A DNA stretch of 64,000 bases from an uncultured Ferrimonas sp. (GTDB lineage: Bacteria > Pseudomonadota > Gammaproteobacteria > Enterobacterales > Shewanellaceae): contig NZ_CANLCI010000006.1 of assembly GCF_947489035.1 (NCBI RefSeq), forward strand, positions 1 through 64,000, written 5' to 3'. This document shows positions 17,647-26,512 of the stretch, piece after piece. The notes beneath the pieces are model-generated. The model worked only from the letters and a program-made list of their open reading frames with translations, was not told the origin of the DNA and made no database searches. Position 1 is the stretch's first letter; each line of letters begins with the position of its first letter. The translations under genes were made by a program, and so were the position numbers.

Positions 17647-18201
17647 ATGGAACCTATCGTTACCTTGTACGGCCCAGTCGCGGCGAACGTAATTGAGCGC
17701 GCCAGCGCCATCAAACTGCTGATCTGCGACGTTGATGGCGTGTTTTCCGATGGCCGGATCTACATGGGCAACAACGGCGAAGAGCTCAAAGCATTCCACA
17801 CCCGCGATGGGTTCGGCGTTAAAGCGCTGCAGCACGCCGGCATTGATGTGGCGGTGATCACCGGTCGCAGCTCGGCCATTGTGCAGCAACGCATGAGCAA
17901 CCTTGGGGTGAAGCACATCGTACAAGGCTGTGAAGATAAGCTCAGCGCCTATGAACGGATCCGCAGCGAACTGGGGCTAGAAGCGGAGCAATGCGCCTAC
18001 ATCGGCGATGATCTGGTGGATCTGCCGGTCATGCAGCAAGTGGCTCTGGCGGTCGCCGTACACGACGCCCACCCAGCCCTGCTGCCACAAGCCCACTACC
18101 GCACCAGCTTAAATGGCGGCTTTGGGGCCGTACGTGAACTGTGCGATCTACTGCTGCAAGCCCAAGGCAAACTGATGGACGCCAAAGGCTTATCAGTATG
18201 A
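17647..18201 (+). CDS. kdsC: KDO-8-phosphate phosphatase KdsC
   Basis: KdsC removes phosphate from KDO-8-phosphate. It is a cap-less HAD enzyme: motif I DVDGVFSDGRI, motif II VITGRSS, and motif III/IV region YIGDDLVDLPVM. 184 residues. Begins directly after the kdsD stop and overlaps lptC by 4 bases (ATGA). Confidence 0.97.
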   Translation: MEPIVTLYGPVAANVIERASAIKLLICDVDGVFSDGRIYMGNNGEELKAFHTRDGFGVKALQHAGIDVAVITGRSSAIVQQRMSNLGVKHIVQGCEDKLSAYERIRSELGLEAEQCAYIGDDLVDLPVMQQVALAVAVHDAHPALLPQAHYRTSLNGGFGAVRELCDLLLQAQGKLMDAKGLSV

Positions 18202-18749
18202 AGCGAGAGTTACTGGCGGGATTACTGTTGTTGGCCATGGCTGGAGGGTTGTATCTGCGCAACCTGGCCATCGAAACCCCAACCACGGTCACCACCAGCG
18301 AGCTGGTACCTGACTTCGTCGCCCGCGCCATGAAGACTCGCTCTTATGATGCCAACGGCCGCTTAAATGCCGAGATCGCCGCAGACACCATGTTGCACTA
18401 CCAGCAGCAGCAACTCACCGAATTTGAACAGCCGGTTTACTTGGTGTACCCCGACGATGGCAGCACCGTTTGGAAGGTGCAAGCCAACGCTGGGCAGCTG
18501 CGTGACAACCGCTATCTTAGCCTTAGCCACAACGTGGTGGTGGAGGCGATCGAACCCAACAAACCCATAAATACCATCCATACCGAGCAGCTTGAATTGG
18601 ATCTCACTACCATGGTGATGACCACAGACAAAGCACTGCAAGCGTTTGGAGACAGTTTCGAGATGAGCGCCATCGGCCTGTATGCCGATCTCCATCTCAA
18701 TCAAATCACACTGAAACAAAAGGTAAGTGCCTCTTATGAAGTTCAGTAA
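18198..18749 (+). CDS. lptC: LPS export protein LptC
   Basis: LptC is a bitopic inner-membrane protein that passes LPS from LptBFG to LptA. The 183-residue product has an N-terminal membrane helix (ELLAGLLLLAMAGGLYL) and a periplasmic beta-jellyroll (DFVARAMKTRSYDANGRLNAEIAAD, then WKVQANAGQLRDN). Its start overlaps the kdsC stop; its end overlaps lptA by 14 bases. Confidence 0.95.
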   Translation: MKRELLAGLLLLAMAGGLYLRNLAIETPTTVTTSELVPDFVARAMKTRSYDANGRLNAEIAADTMLHYQQQQLTEFEQPVYLVYPDDGSTVWKVQANAGQLRDNRYLSLSHNVVVEAIEPNKPINTIHTEQLELDLTTMVMTTDKALQAFGDSFEMSAIGLYADLHLNQITLKQKVSASYEVQ

Positions 18750-19260
18750 CTCGCTTTTACTGGCCCTGGCGCTGTTCATGCCCCAGGCCCACGCCGTCGA
18801 AAACGATTTCCTGCAGCCGGTTACCGTGGCCGCCGATCGCTCTGAAGGCGATCTGCAAAGCCGCAGCCTCAGCTACATCAACAACGTAGTGGTGACCCAA
18901 GGCAGCCTGCGCATCAATGCCGATAAGCTCACCTTGATGGCCAGCGACGATCAAGCCAAACAAGTGTTTATCGCCACCGGCAATCCCGCAACCTATCAGC
19001 AGATGATGGATAATGGCCTGCTGGCACAAGCGCAGGCCAAAGAGATCCGCTATCAAGTCTCAAGCCGTGAATTGATCCTGATTGGCGACGCCCAAATGAG
19101 CCAAGAAGGCAGCTTAGTGAAAGGCGATCGCATCAGCTACAACGCCGAGCGACAGCAACTCAGTGCCCAAGGCAGCGAAGAAGAGCAGATCACCACCATT
19201 TTCCTGCCGGCCCCGAAAGAGCCCGAACCACAGCCAGAAAACAGCGAGCCAACCCCATGA
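18736..19260 (+). CDS. lptA: LPS periplasmic bridge protein LptA
   Basis: LptA monomers stack into the periplasmic bridge that carries LPS to LptDE. The 174-residue product has a signal peptide ([20 protein letters not shown]), the OstA-like jellyroll ([38 protein letters not shown]) and a proline/glutamate tail. The ATG at 18736 is preferred to a GTG nine bases earlier. Overlaps lptC and, by 4 bases, lptB. Confidence 0.95.
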   Translation: MKFSNSLLLALALFMPQAHAVENDFLQPVTVAADRSEGDLQSRSLSYINNVVVTQGSLRINADKLTLMASDDQAKQVFIATGNPATYQQMMDNGLLAQAQAKEIRYQVSSRELILIGDAQMSQEGSLVKGDRISYNAERQQLSAQGSEEEQITTIFLPAPKEPEPQPENSEPTP

Positions 19261-19988
19261 CCCCAACCGTGCTAGAAGCGCAACAGCTGGCCAAAAGCTA
19301 CAACGGCCGCCAAGTGGTCAAGAACGTTGGCTTGAAAGTGGAAACCGGCCAGATTGTTGGCTTGCTTGGCCCCAATGGCGCCGGCAAAACCACCACCTTC
19401 TACATGGTGGTGGGCTTGGTGCAGAATGATCAAGGCCGTATTTTGATCAACAACGAAGAGATCACCTTGCTGCCAATGCACAGCCGCGCCCGCAAAGGGA
19501 TCGGCTACCTGCCGCAAGAATCGTCTATCTTTCGAAAGCTGACCGTCTATGAAAATCTGATGGCCGTGCTGGAGATCCGTAAGGAACTCAGCAAAGAACA
19601 ACGGATTGAAAAATTGGAACAGCTGTTGGAAGAGTTCAACATCACCCACATCCGTGACAGCCTCGGTATGGCGCTGTCCGGTGGCGAACGACGCCGAGTG
19701 GAAATTGCTCGCGCTCTGGCGGCTGAACCACAATTTATTCTGCTTGATGAGCCTTTTGCCGGGGTTGACCCCATTTCGGTTATCGACATCAAGAAGATCA
19801 TCCAACATCTGAAGCAGCGTGGCCTTGGTGTCTTGATCACCGACCACAATGTGCGCGAAACTCTGGATGTGTGCGAATACGCCTACATCGTCAGCCATGG
19901 CGAAATGATCGCCCAAGGGGCACCGGAGGAGGTGCTGAACGACCAGCTCGTGCGGTCGGTTTACCTGGGTGATCAGTTCAAACTTTAA
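19257..19988 (+). CDS. lptB: LPS export ATPase LptB
   Basis: LptB is the ATPase of the LptB2FGC complex that extracts LPS from the inner membrane. The 243-residue product has Walker [10 protein letters not shown]-loop [13 protein letters not shown], signature [15 protein letters not shown], Walker [16 protein letters not shown] and switch His in [11 protein letters not shown]. It overlaps the lptA stop (ATGA). lptFG are not in the window. Confidence 0.98.
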   Translation: MTPTVLEAQQLAKSYNGRQVVKNVGLKVETGQIVGLLGPNGAGKTTTFYMVVGLVQNDQGRILINNEEITLLPMHSRARKGIGYLPQESSIFRKLTVYENLMAVLEIRKELSKEQRIEKLEQLLEEFNITHIRDSLGMALSGGERRRVEIARALAAEPQFILLDEPFAGVDPISVIDIKKIIQHLKQRGLGVLITDHNVRETLDVCEYAYIVSHGEMIAQGAPEEVLNDQLVRSVYLGDQFKL

Positions 19989-20029
19989 TGCCCCCTTTTC
20001 TCGGGCAGTACTAAGGATTAGGGCATTAA

Positions 20030-21508
20030 ATGAAAACCTCGCTTCAGCTCAAACTCGGACAGCAGCTCACCATGACGCCGCAGTTGCAGCAGGCCATTCG
20101 GTTGCTGCAACTCTCGACCTTAGATCTGCAGCAAGAGATCCAAGAAGCGTTGGATGCCAACCCCCTGCTGGAACAAGCAGAAGAGGAGTTTGGCAACAGC
20201 GACGGCGAGGTCCGCAGCGACAGCAATGATCACAGCAGCGATGTCGATGGCAATGAACCGCAAGAACAAGCCCAGATAGAAACCAGCGACGCGCTCACCC
20301 AAACCGACATGGGCGACGACTTGCCGCTGGACAGCACCTGGGATGACGTTTACAGCGCCGCCCCTGCCGCCCCAGCCGGCCCGATTGGTGGCGGTGACGA
20401 CGACAGCCTCTACCAAGGCGAAACCAGTGACGATCTGCAAAGCCACCTGCTGTGGCAGATGGAGCTCACGCCGATGTCCGACACCGATCGCGCCATCGCC
20501 ACCACCTTGATTGATGCCATCGACGAATACGGTTATCTCACCATTCAAGTGGAAGACGTCTTAACCGCCCTTGGCCGCGATGACGTCGAACTGGATGAAG
20601 TGGAAGCCGTACGGAAACGCGTACAGCAGTTTGACCCCGTTGGCTGCGTCAGTACCGATCTGCCGGAATGCCTGAAAATTCAGTTACTGCAACTGGATGA
20701 CGACGAGCCTTGGCGCGACAACGCCATCGCCTTGTTGGCCGAACATATGGATCTGCTCGCCACTCGCGACTTTCGCACTTTGCTGCGGCGCACTAGACTC
20801 AGTGAAGATGAGTTGAAGGCGACTATGACCCTGATCCAGACCTTAAATCCAAGACCCGGCGGCCAAATCGCCGCAGCCCCGAACGAATACGTGGTACCCG
20901 ACGTATCGGTCAGTAAAAAGCAGGGGCGCTGGATCGTTGAGCTGAACCCCAGCGCAATGCCCAAGATCCGCATTAACCAGCAGTACGCGGCGCTCAGCAA
21001 TGGCAGCCGCAACAGCAGCGATGGCCAATTCATTCGAGGCCACCTGCAAGAAGCCAAATGGTTTATTAAAAGCCTAGAAAGCCGCAACGACACACTGATG
21101 AAAGTGACCAATTGCATTGTTCAGTTTCAACAGGGCTTTTTAGAGTATGGCGACGAAGCGATGAAGCCGATGGTGCTCAACGACGTCGCCGAGGTGGTCG
21201 AAATGCACGAATCCACCATCTCTCGGGTTACCACCCAAAAATACCTGCACACCCCAAGAGGGATCTTCGAACTGAAGTACTTCTTCTCCAGCCACGTTAA
21301 CACCGACAGCGGCGGCGAGGCATCGTCCACCGCCATCCGGGCGTTGATCAAAAAGTTAGTGGCCGCAGAAAACCCGAAGAAACCTCTTAGCGACAGTAAG
21401 ATGGCCCAGATCCTTGCGGAGCAAGGCATTCAGGTGGCACGACGTACCGTAGCCAAATACCGGGAAGCTTTGTCCATTCCACCCTCAAACCAGCGCAAGA
21501 TGCTGTAA
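20030..21508 (+). CDS. rpoN: RNA polymerase sigma-54 factor RpoN
   Basis: Sigma-54 directs RNA polymerase to -24/-12 promoters and needs enhancer-binding ATPases. The 492-residue product has the glutamine-rich activator region I ([25 protein letters not shown]), a long acidic region II (about residues 50-125), the core-binding region, and near the C-terminus the RpoN box [10 protein letters not shown]. It stands 41 bases after lptB and is followed by hpf, ptsN, rapZ and ptsO, as in E. coli. Confidence 0.98.
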   Translation: MKTSLQLKLGQQLTMTPQLQQAIRLLQLSTLDLQQEIQEALDANPLLEQAEEEFGNSDGEVRSDSNDHSSDVDGNEPQEQAQIETSDALTQTDMGDDLPLDSTWDDVYSAAPAAPAGPIGGGDDDSLYQGETSDDLQSHLLWQMELTPMSDTDRAIATTLIDAIDEYGYLTIQVEDVLTALGRDDVELDEVEAVRKRVQQFDPVGCVSTDLPECLKIQLLQLDDDEPWRDNAIALLAEHMDLLATRDFRTLLRRTRLSEDELKATMTLIQTLNPRPGGQIAAAPNEYVVPDVSVSKKQGRWIVELNPSAMPKIRINQQYAALSNGSRNSSDGQFIRGHLQEAKWFIKSLESRNDTLMKVTNCIVQFQQGFLEYGDEAMKPMVLNDVAEVVEMHESTISRVTTQKYLHTPRGIFELKYFFSSHVNTDSGGEASSTAIRALIKKLVAAENPKKPLSDSKMAQILAEQGIQVARRTVAKYREALSIPPSNQRKML

Positions 21509-21530
21509 CGCGCACCCACGGAGGTAAGCT

Positions 21531-21818
21531 ATGCAGATCAATCTAACCGGACACCATGTCGACATTACTGACGCGTTAAAGGAGTATGTGCACGAAAAGT
21601 TCGAACGACTCGAACGCCATTTCGACCACATCAATAACGTGCATGTTATTTTGGAAGTGCAAAAATTACAGCAGATTGCCGAAGCAAAACTCAATCTGAA
21701 CGGCGGTGAAGTGTTCGCCCAACATGAACACGACAACATGTACGCCGCCATCGATGGCCTAATCGACAAGCTCGATCGCCAAGTCATTAAACATAAAGAG
21801 AAAATTTCCAGGCACTGA
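21531..21818 (+). CDS. hpf: Ribosome hibernation-promoting factor (short HPF)
   Basis: HPF binds the decoding region of stationary-phase ribosomes and promotes 100S dimers. The 95-residue product is the short form: MQINLTGHHVDITDALKEYVHEKFERLERHFDHI and the DMYAAIDGLIDKLDRQVIKHKEK-like segment. GGAGG precedes the ATG. Stop overlaps the ptsN ATG by one base. Confidence 0.96.
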   Translation: MQINLTGHHVDITDALKEYVHEKFERLERHFDHINNVHVILEVQKLQQIAEAKLNLNGGEVFAQHEHDNMYAAIDGLIDKLDRQVIKHKEKISRH

Positions 21819-22264
21819 TGGAAATCACCGAATTACTAGCGCCCGAACGTACCCGTTGCGTCGAGCCGGAGTTAAGTAAAAAGCGGGCATTGGAAATGAT
21901 CAGCGATCTGGCTGCCGAACAATGCCCGGAACTGCCCCGACACGAGCTATTTGAAAGTTTAATGGCGCGAGAAAAGATGGGCAGTACCGGGATCGGCAAA
22001 GGGATCGCGCTGCCTCACGGCCGCCTAAGCCGCATTAAAAAGCCGGTGGCCGTACTCCTTAAATGCGAAAAACCGATTGAATTTGACGCCATCGATCAGC
22101 AACCGGTGGATCTGTTGTTTGCCCTGTTTGTACCAGAAGAACAGCACCAAGAATTTCTCGCGGTCTTAGCCGGTGTGGCCGGTAAACTCAGCCAAAAAGA
22201 GCTGTGCCGCGCCATGCGCAAAGCCGCCGACAACCACCACCTCTACCAATTGGTGACTCAGTGA
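21818..22264 (+). CDS. ptsN: Nitrogen-related PTS enzyme IIA (PtsN)
   Basis: EIIA-Ntr is the output phosphoprotein of the PTS-Ntr chain, with regulatory roles in nitrogen and potassium balance. The 148-residue product has the phospho-acceptor histidine in GIALPHGRL, with REKMGSTGIGKG before it. Overlaps hpf and, by GTGA, rapZ. The partner NPr (ptsO) lies two genes on; enzyme I-Ntr (ptsP) is not in the window. Confidence 0.96.
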   Translation: MEITELLAPERTRCVEPELSKKRALEMISDLAAEQCPELPRHELFESLMAREKMGSTGIGKGIALPHGRLSRIKKPVAVLLKCEKPIEFDAIDQQPVDLLFALFVPEEQHQEFLAVLAGVAGKLSQKELCRAMRKAADNHHLYQLVTQ

Positions 22265-23112
22265 AGTTAGTGATCTTATCCGGCCGCTCCGGCGCCGGCA
22301 AAACCGTCGCGTTACGTGTGTTAGAAGATCTCGGCTACTACTGCGTTGATAACCTGCCGATGGCACTGCTGCTGCAACTGCTGCAAAGCCTCGAAGGCCA
22401 GCATGAAGCGGTCGCGGTCAGTCTCGACATCCGTAACCTGCCGCAGGAACAACTGGATCTGGGCGAGCTGCGTAAGCGCATCCCCGCGGGCATCGACGCA
22501 CAGATCTACTTCCTCGACGCCAAAGACGACAGCCTGATGCGACGCTACAGCGAAACCCGCCGCTTGCACCCGTTGTCTCGGGGTGGCCTGCCGTTGGCCA
22601 ACGCCATCAAGCAAGAACGGGAACTGCTGAGCCCACTGGCGCAGGATGCGGATCACCACATCATGACCGACAACTTGTCGGTGTACGATCTGGCCGACCA
22701 AGTGCGTAGCCGTCTGTTGGGGCAAACCCAAGACGAGATGATGGTGGTGTTTGAATCCTTTGGCTTTAAACACGGCATGCCCAAGCAAGCCGATTACATG
22801 TTTGATGTGCGGTTCTTACCGAACCCCCATTGGGAGCCAGAGCTGCGCGCCTACACCGGCCTAGAAAAGCCTGTGGCCGACTTTTTCTTGCAGCACGACA
22901 GCGTTACCCGCTTTATCGATGGCACCGAACGGTTCATTCTTAACTGGCTGCCGATGCTGGAACGCAACAACCGCGCTTACCTAACCGTGGCCATTGGCTG
23001 TACCGGCGGCAAACACCGCAGCGTCTACATTGCCGAGCAGCTGAGTGCCCGCTTTAGTCAGCACCGCGATGGGGTGTCGGTGCGCCACCGCGAGCTGCAG
23101 CAACATGGATAA
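22261..23112 (+). CDS. rapZ: RNase adapter protein RapZ
   Basis: RapZ binds the GlmZ small RNA and presents it to RNase E, tying amino-sugar supply to glmS expression; it also has a P-loop. The 283-residue product begins with a GTG start that overlaps the ptsN stop (GTGA), giving MKLVILSGRSGAGKT with Walker A GRSGAGKT. The C-terminal RNA-binding half has TVAIGCTGGKHRSVYIAEQL and ends near VRHRE. A longer in-frame start inside ptsN was rejected because it does not match family N-termini. Confidence 0.96.
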   Translation: MKLVILSGRSGAGKTVALRVLEDLGYYCVDNLPMALLLQLLQSLEGQHEAVAVSLDIRNLPQEQLDLGELRKRIPAGIDAQIYFLDAKDDSLMRRYSETRRLHPLSRGGLPLANAIKQERELLSPLAQDADHHIMTDNLSVYDLADQVRSRLLGQTQDEMMVVFESFGFKHGMPKQADYMFDVRFLPNPHWEPELRAYTGLEKPVADFFLQHDSVTRFIDGTERFILNWLPMLERNNRAYLTVAIGCTGGKHRSVYIAEQLSARFSQHRDGVSVRHRELQQHG

Positions 23113-23383
23113 TGGCTTATGCCGCCAAGTCGCGGTGATCAACAAGCTGGGGCTGCACGCCCGTGCAGCCACCCGCTTAGCCCAACTGGCCACCACCTTT
23201 GATGCCAGCATCACATTGCATCTGAACGAGCAAAGCGCCAGTGCCGACAGCATTTTGGGGTTGCTGATGTTGCAAGGGTGCCAAGGCCGCGACATAACCG
23301 TGTGCAGCCAAGGGCCTGATGCTCAGGCGGCGTTAGACGCGATTTGCGAGCTGTTTGCTAGTCGTTTTGATGAGGCAGAATAA
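23105..23383 (+). CDS. ptsO: Phosphocarrier protein NPr
   Basis: NPr is the HPr-like carrier of the PTS-Ntr phosphorelay between PtsP and PtsN. The 92-residue product has the active-site histidine in NKLGLHARAATRLAQLA and the SILGLLML helix. It overlaps the rapZ end by 8 bases and converges on the next gene with a 26-base tail overlap. Confidence 0.95.
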   Translation: MDNGLCRQVAVINKLGLHARAATRLAQLATTFDASITLHLNEQSASADSILGLLMLQGCQGRDITVCSQGPDAQAALDAICELFASRFDEAE

Positions 23384-23837
23384 GCCCCGAAGTAATGAAC
23401 TGGCCAAAGGACTCACACCAGATCACCGCCGCATGATAACGGCTTAAATCGATGTTGGGATCCAGTGGCAGATAGAAACCGTCAAACCCCCTTACCATCC
23501 CAATCGCCACCATCTGTGGCTTCAACTGATTGAACTGCTGCTCGGTTTCAACAAACTGCGGCGACAGATACAACCAGTAATCGGGCCCCGGCGCCAACTC
23601 CCCCTCAAAGCCAATGCCGTTGTTGCCTATCAGCAATTTGCCCTCGCCCCAATGCAGCCAGTCGCTGTCGCGCCGATCCCGGTCAAACTGCGCCTGCGCT
23701 AAGGGCTGCTGCAACGCTTGCATCACTGTCGCCGTAGGCGCGGGGGCAGCCGTCAACAAAGGCAGCAGGTAGATCCCAAGGCCGATGCCGAGCAACAGCG
23801 TCAGTCCATGGCTTAACCACAACAGCAGTGTTTTCAT
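23358..23837 (-). CDS. Membrane-anchored DM13-domain protein
   Basis: The 159-residue product has an N-terminal membrane anchor or signal (LLLWLSHGLTLLLGIGLGIYLLPLL), then a domain matching the DM13 family: GELAPGPDYWLYLSPQ, LPLDPNIDLSRYHAAVIWCESFGQFI and a single conserved cysteine (WCESF). DM13 domains are proposed redox or electron-transfer modules; no role is known here. The ATG at 23837 follows GAGGGAAC. Its 3' end overlaps ptsO tail to tail. It follows the lipoprotein gene on the same strand with a 19-base gap, so the two likely form an operon. Confidence 0.8.
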   Translation of the reverse strand: MKTLLLWLSHGLTLLLGIGLGIYLLPLLTAAPAPTATVMQALQQPLAQAQFDRDRRDSDWLHWGEGKLLIGNNGIGFEGELAPGPDYWLYLSPQFVETEQQFNQLKPQMVAIGMVRGFDGFYLPLDPNIDLSRYHAAVIWCESFGQFITSGLILPHQND

Positions 23838-23856
23838 TGATGGGTTCCCTCTGGGG

Positions 23857-24369
23857 TCATTTGGGCATCGCTGCCAATGGTTGCTCGGGTGCAAGCTGGA
23901 ATTGTTGTTCAACCCGCAACCGCGCGGGGGCAGCCATCGGCTGCTCGGGGCCACGGTGCCAATAGCTTAACTGCACCGCCCCTAAGGCGCCGTTGACGCT
24001 GTCAATCAGCTGTAACCGCTCAAAGCGAATGCGATCACCAAGAAACAGAGTACCGGCGCTGCGCCACTGATTGTGCTGCCAGCGGCTGGCCGCCACATAG
24101 TAAAAGTAACCGCTGCCGCCGCCGGTTAAGGTCAACACACCGATCCGTTCTGGCACACCGTCGCCATCCAGATCCGCCTGTTGCTGCTGCAACAGCTTAA
24201 TGGTGTCGCTGCCAACGCGCTGCTGTTGCCCCACCACCAAGCGCACTGCGTGCCCTTCAAGCTGGTAGTGCGCCAAACTGGCGCTGGGTTTCGGATTGGC
24301 TAACTCACAGCCCGCTAAGGTTGTTGCCATCAACAGCAACAACGGCTTACTCAGTTTGCACCTGCTCAC
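23857..24369 (-). CDS. Lipoprotein of unknown function
   Basis: The 170-residue product starts with GTG behind a good AAGGGGGC box and has a lipoprotein signal peptide with lipobox LAGC (Cys21). The mature part contains ADLDGDGVPERIGVLTLTG, a calcium-loop-like DxDGDG motif of the kind seen in FG-GAP and EF-hand-like repeats, followed by a beta-rich stretch. I do not recognise a named family. It lies just upstream of the DM13 gene and downstream of pmbA on the same strand, 108 bases after the pmbA stop. Confidence 0.75.
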   Translation of the reverse strand: MSRCKLSKPLLLLMATTLAGCELANPKPSASLAHYQLEGHAVRLVVGQQQRVGSDTIKLLQQQQADLDGDGVPERIGVLTLTGGGSGYFYYVAASRWQHNQWRSAGTLFLGDRIRFERLQLIDSVNGALGAVQLSYWHRGPEQPMAAPARLRVEQQFQLAPEQPLAAMPK

Positions 24370-24477
24370 GTCGTTCGCCCCCTTAGCCCAAGCTTCAGCT
24401 TATGTGTCCCTATGGCCATTCACCGCGCTGTCGCCCTCGCGCATACAACAGCGGCGATAACAAAGCGCAGAGGCAAC

Positions 24478-25815
24478 TTAGTTGCCTGCCACCATCATCG
24501 ATTCCAGCAAAATGGGGCCGGCCGCTAGCGAGTGGCGTGGGTCCACATCGCTGCCCATCGCCACCATGTTGCGGTACATCTCTTTCAAATTACCGGCAAT
24601 GGTGATCTCATGTACTGGGAATTGGATCTCGCCATTTTCAACCCAGAAACCTGCCGCCCCACGGGAATAATCACCGGTCACACCGTTAACCCCTTGGCCC
24701 ATCATCTCGGTCACGTAGAGGCCAGTACCCAACTGTTTTAGCATCGCACTGAGATCGCCGCCATTGCGGCTCAGCTCCCAGTTGTAGATCCCCCCAGCGT
24801 GGCCGGTGTTGGCCATGCCTAAACGGCGGGCGGAATACGCGGTCAGCAGGTAGGTATCAAGCACTCCGTCGGTGATGATGTTACGCGCTTGGGTGGCCAC
24901 CCCTTCGCCATCGAACATCGCCGAGGCCAACGCACCACGGCGGTGCGGATCTTCATGGATGTTCAACCATTGCGGGAACAGCTGTTGGCCGATGGCGTCT
25001 TTTAAGAAGCTGGCGTTGCGATACAAGCTGGCCCCACTGATGGCACCAATCAGGTGGCCAATCAGCCCCACCGATTGCGCCGCACTGAACAGCACCGGCA
25101 CCTGACAGGTATCCACTTTACGGGCACCCAAACGGGCGGCGGTTTCCAAACCGGCTTGGCGGCCCACCACTTCAGGGCTAAGCAGATCGCTAAAGTTACG
25201 CGCCACACTGTAGTCGTAATCCCGTTCCATCCCCTGGGCATCTTGGCCAATGGCGACACAAGAGAGGCTATGGCGCGAACTGCAACCGCTGCCGATAAAG
25301 CCGTGGCTGTTGCCGTAAACTTTAACGCTTTCATGGCTGTTGATGGTGGCGCCATCGGAGTTAACAATGCGCGAGTCTGCCGCCATTGCGGCTTTTTCTG
25401 CGCGCGCCGCCAGCGCGACCGCTTGTTGGGGATCAATGTCGTGGGGGTGGTAGAGATCCAGATCCGCCAGATCCGTTGCCATTTGGCTCGCTTCCGCCAA
25501 GCCGTTGTATTGATCGGCGCTGGTTTGGCCCGCAATGGTGGCTGCTGCCTTTACCGCAGCGCGAATGGCGTCGTCGGACAGATCCGAGGTTGAGGCATTG
25601 CCTTTGCAGCCATCGCGGTATACCGAGATCCCTAAGGCGCCATCTTTATTAAATTCAACGGTTTCAACTTCGCCCAAGCGGGTTGAAACGGACAACCCCT
25701 GCTGTTTTTGTACCGCCACTTCGGCGCCATCAAGCCCCAAGCCAGCGGCCACTTCCAATGCACGACCTACGGCCTGCTCCAACTCTGCGCGTTGCAGCGC
25801 TAAACGCTCACTCAT
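24478..25815 (-). CDS. pmbA: Metalloprotease subunit PmbA (TldE)
   Basis: PmbA pairs with TldD in a cytoplasmic metalloprotease that trims unfolded peptides and matures some peptide antibiotics; TldD carries the zinc site. The 445-residue product has the family segments NSDGATINSHESVKVYGNSHGFIGSG, ARKVDTCQVPVLFSAAQSVGLIGHLIGAISG, HEDPHRRGALASAMFDGEG and GVTGDYSRGAAGFWVENGEI. It lacks the HExxxH zinc helix, as expected for this subunit. Start 25815 (MSERLALQ) was chosen over an upstream in-frame codon. Divergent from darP. tldD is in this window at 31.2 kb. Confidence 0.96.
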   Translation of the reverse strand: MSERLALQRAELEQAVGRALEVAAGLGLDGAEVAVQKQQGLSVSTRLGEVETVEFNKDGALGISVYRDGCKGNASTSDLSDDAIRAAVKAAATIAGQTSADQYNGLAEASQMATDLADLDLYHPHDIDPQQAVALAARAEKAAMAADSRIVNSDGATINSHESVKVYGNSHGFIGSGCSSRHSLSCVAIGQDAQGMERDYDYSVARNFSDLLSPEVVGRQAGLETAARLGARKVDTCQVPVLFSAAQSVGLIGHLIGAISGASLYRNASFLKDAIGQQLFPQWLNIHEDPHRRGALASAMFDGEGVATQARNIITDGVLDTYLLTAYSARRLGMANTGHAGGIYNWELSRNGGDLSAMLKQLGTGLYVTEMMGQGVNGVTGDYSRGAAGFWVENGEIQFPVHEITIAGNLKEMYRNMVAMGSDVDPRHSLAAGPILLESMMVAGN

Positions 25816-25987
25816 CAGGGGGTTGCTCTGAATAATTATCAAAACCACAGCATAGCAAAGTGGCTGTGCAGAACCCACAGCCAGCGGGCGATTGCGGCGG
25901 ACTAATTGCGATGGCGGTGATCTGGGCAGTCACAATCAGCGGCACTTTTTGCTACACTCCCCGCTTTTAGCCTCGGAGCCGCCCAAG

Positions 25988-26512
25988 ATGGCCAATAATC
26001 ACGACACTGAAGACGATTGGATCAGTAAAACCCAGCTTAAGCGGGAAGCCGAGCACATCCAAAAACTGGGTGAAGAGTTACTGGATCTGAATCCCGGTCA
26101 GTTGGCGAAGGTGCCACTGGATGAAGACTTAGCCGCCGCCTTGGCGCTGGCGCACAAGATCCGCAACAAGAACGAAGCGTACCGTCGTCAACGTCAGTAC
26201 ATCGGCAAGTTGATGCGCAGCCGGGATATCGAACCGATTGAAGTGGCGCTGAACATCTTCCGCAACGAAAGTGCACTGGCGAACCAACGCTTTCAAAATT
26301 TGGAAGCGCTGCGCGATAAGCTGATCGCCGGGGGCAACGATGCCCTGCAACAGGCGCTGCAGGAACACCCCGAGCTTAGCGAAGAGATGCAGCGCCTGCG
26401 CCAGCTGATCCGCCAAGCCGCCAAAGAGCAAAGCCAAAACAAGCCACCGAAATCAAGCCGTGAGCTGTTTAAACTGCTGCGCGAGCTGCTGCTCGACTCC
26501 CGCAGCAGTTAA
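25988..26512 (+). CDS. darP: Ribosome biogenesis factor DarP (YjgA)
   Basis: DarP assists late maturation of the 50S subunit. The 174-residue highly charged, helical product has DDWISKTQLKREAEHIQKLGEELLDL, RQRQYIGKLMRSRD and the C-terminal helix RELFKLLREL. It pairs with pmbA divergently, the usual gammaproteobacterial context. Its stop overlaps the stop of the converging permease gene by two bases. Confidence 0.95.
   Translation: MANNHDTEDDWISKTQLKREAEHIQKLGEELLDLNPGQLAKVPLDEDLAAALALAHKIRNKNEAYRRQRQYIGKLMRSRDIEPIEVALNIFRNESALANQRFQNLEALRDKLIAGGNDALQQALQEHPELSEEMQRLRQLIRQAAKEQSQNKPPKSSRELFKLLRELLLDSRSS

Noticed and set aside
24471-24487. Inverted repeat AGGCAAC-TTA-GTTGCCT around the pmbA stop codon
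   Set aside because: The stop codon lies exactly in the loop, but there is no T-run and the stem is short; I do not call it a terminator.
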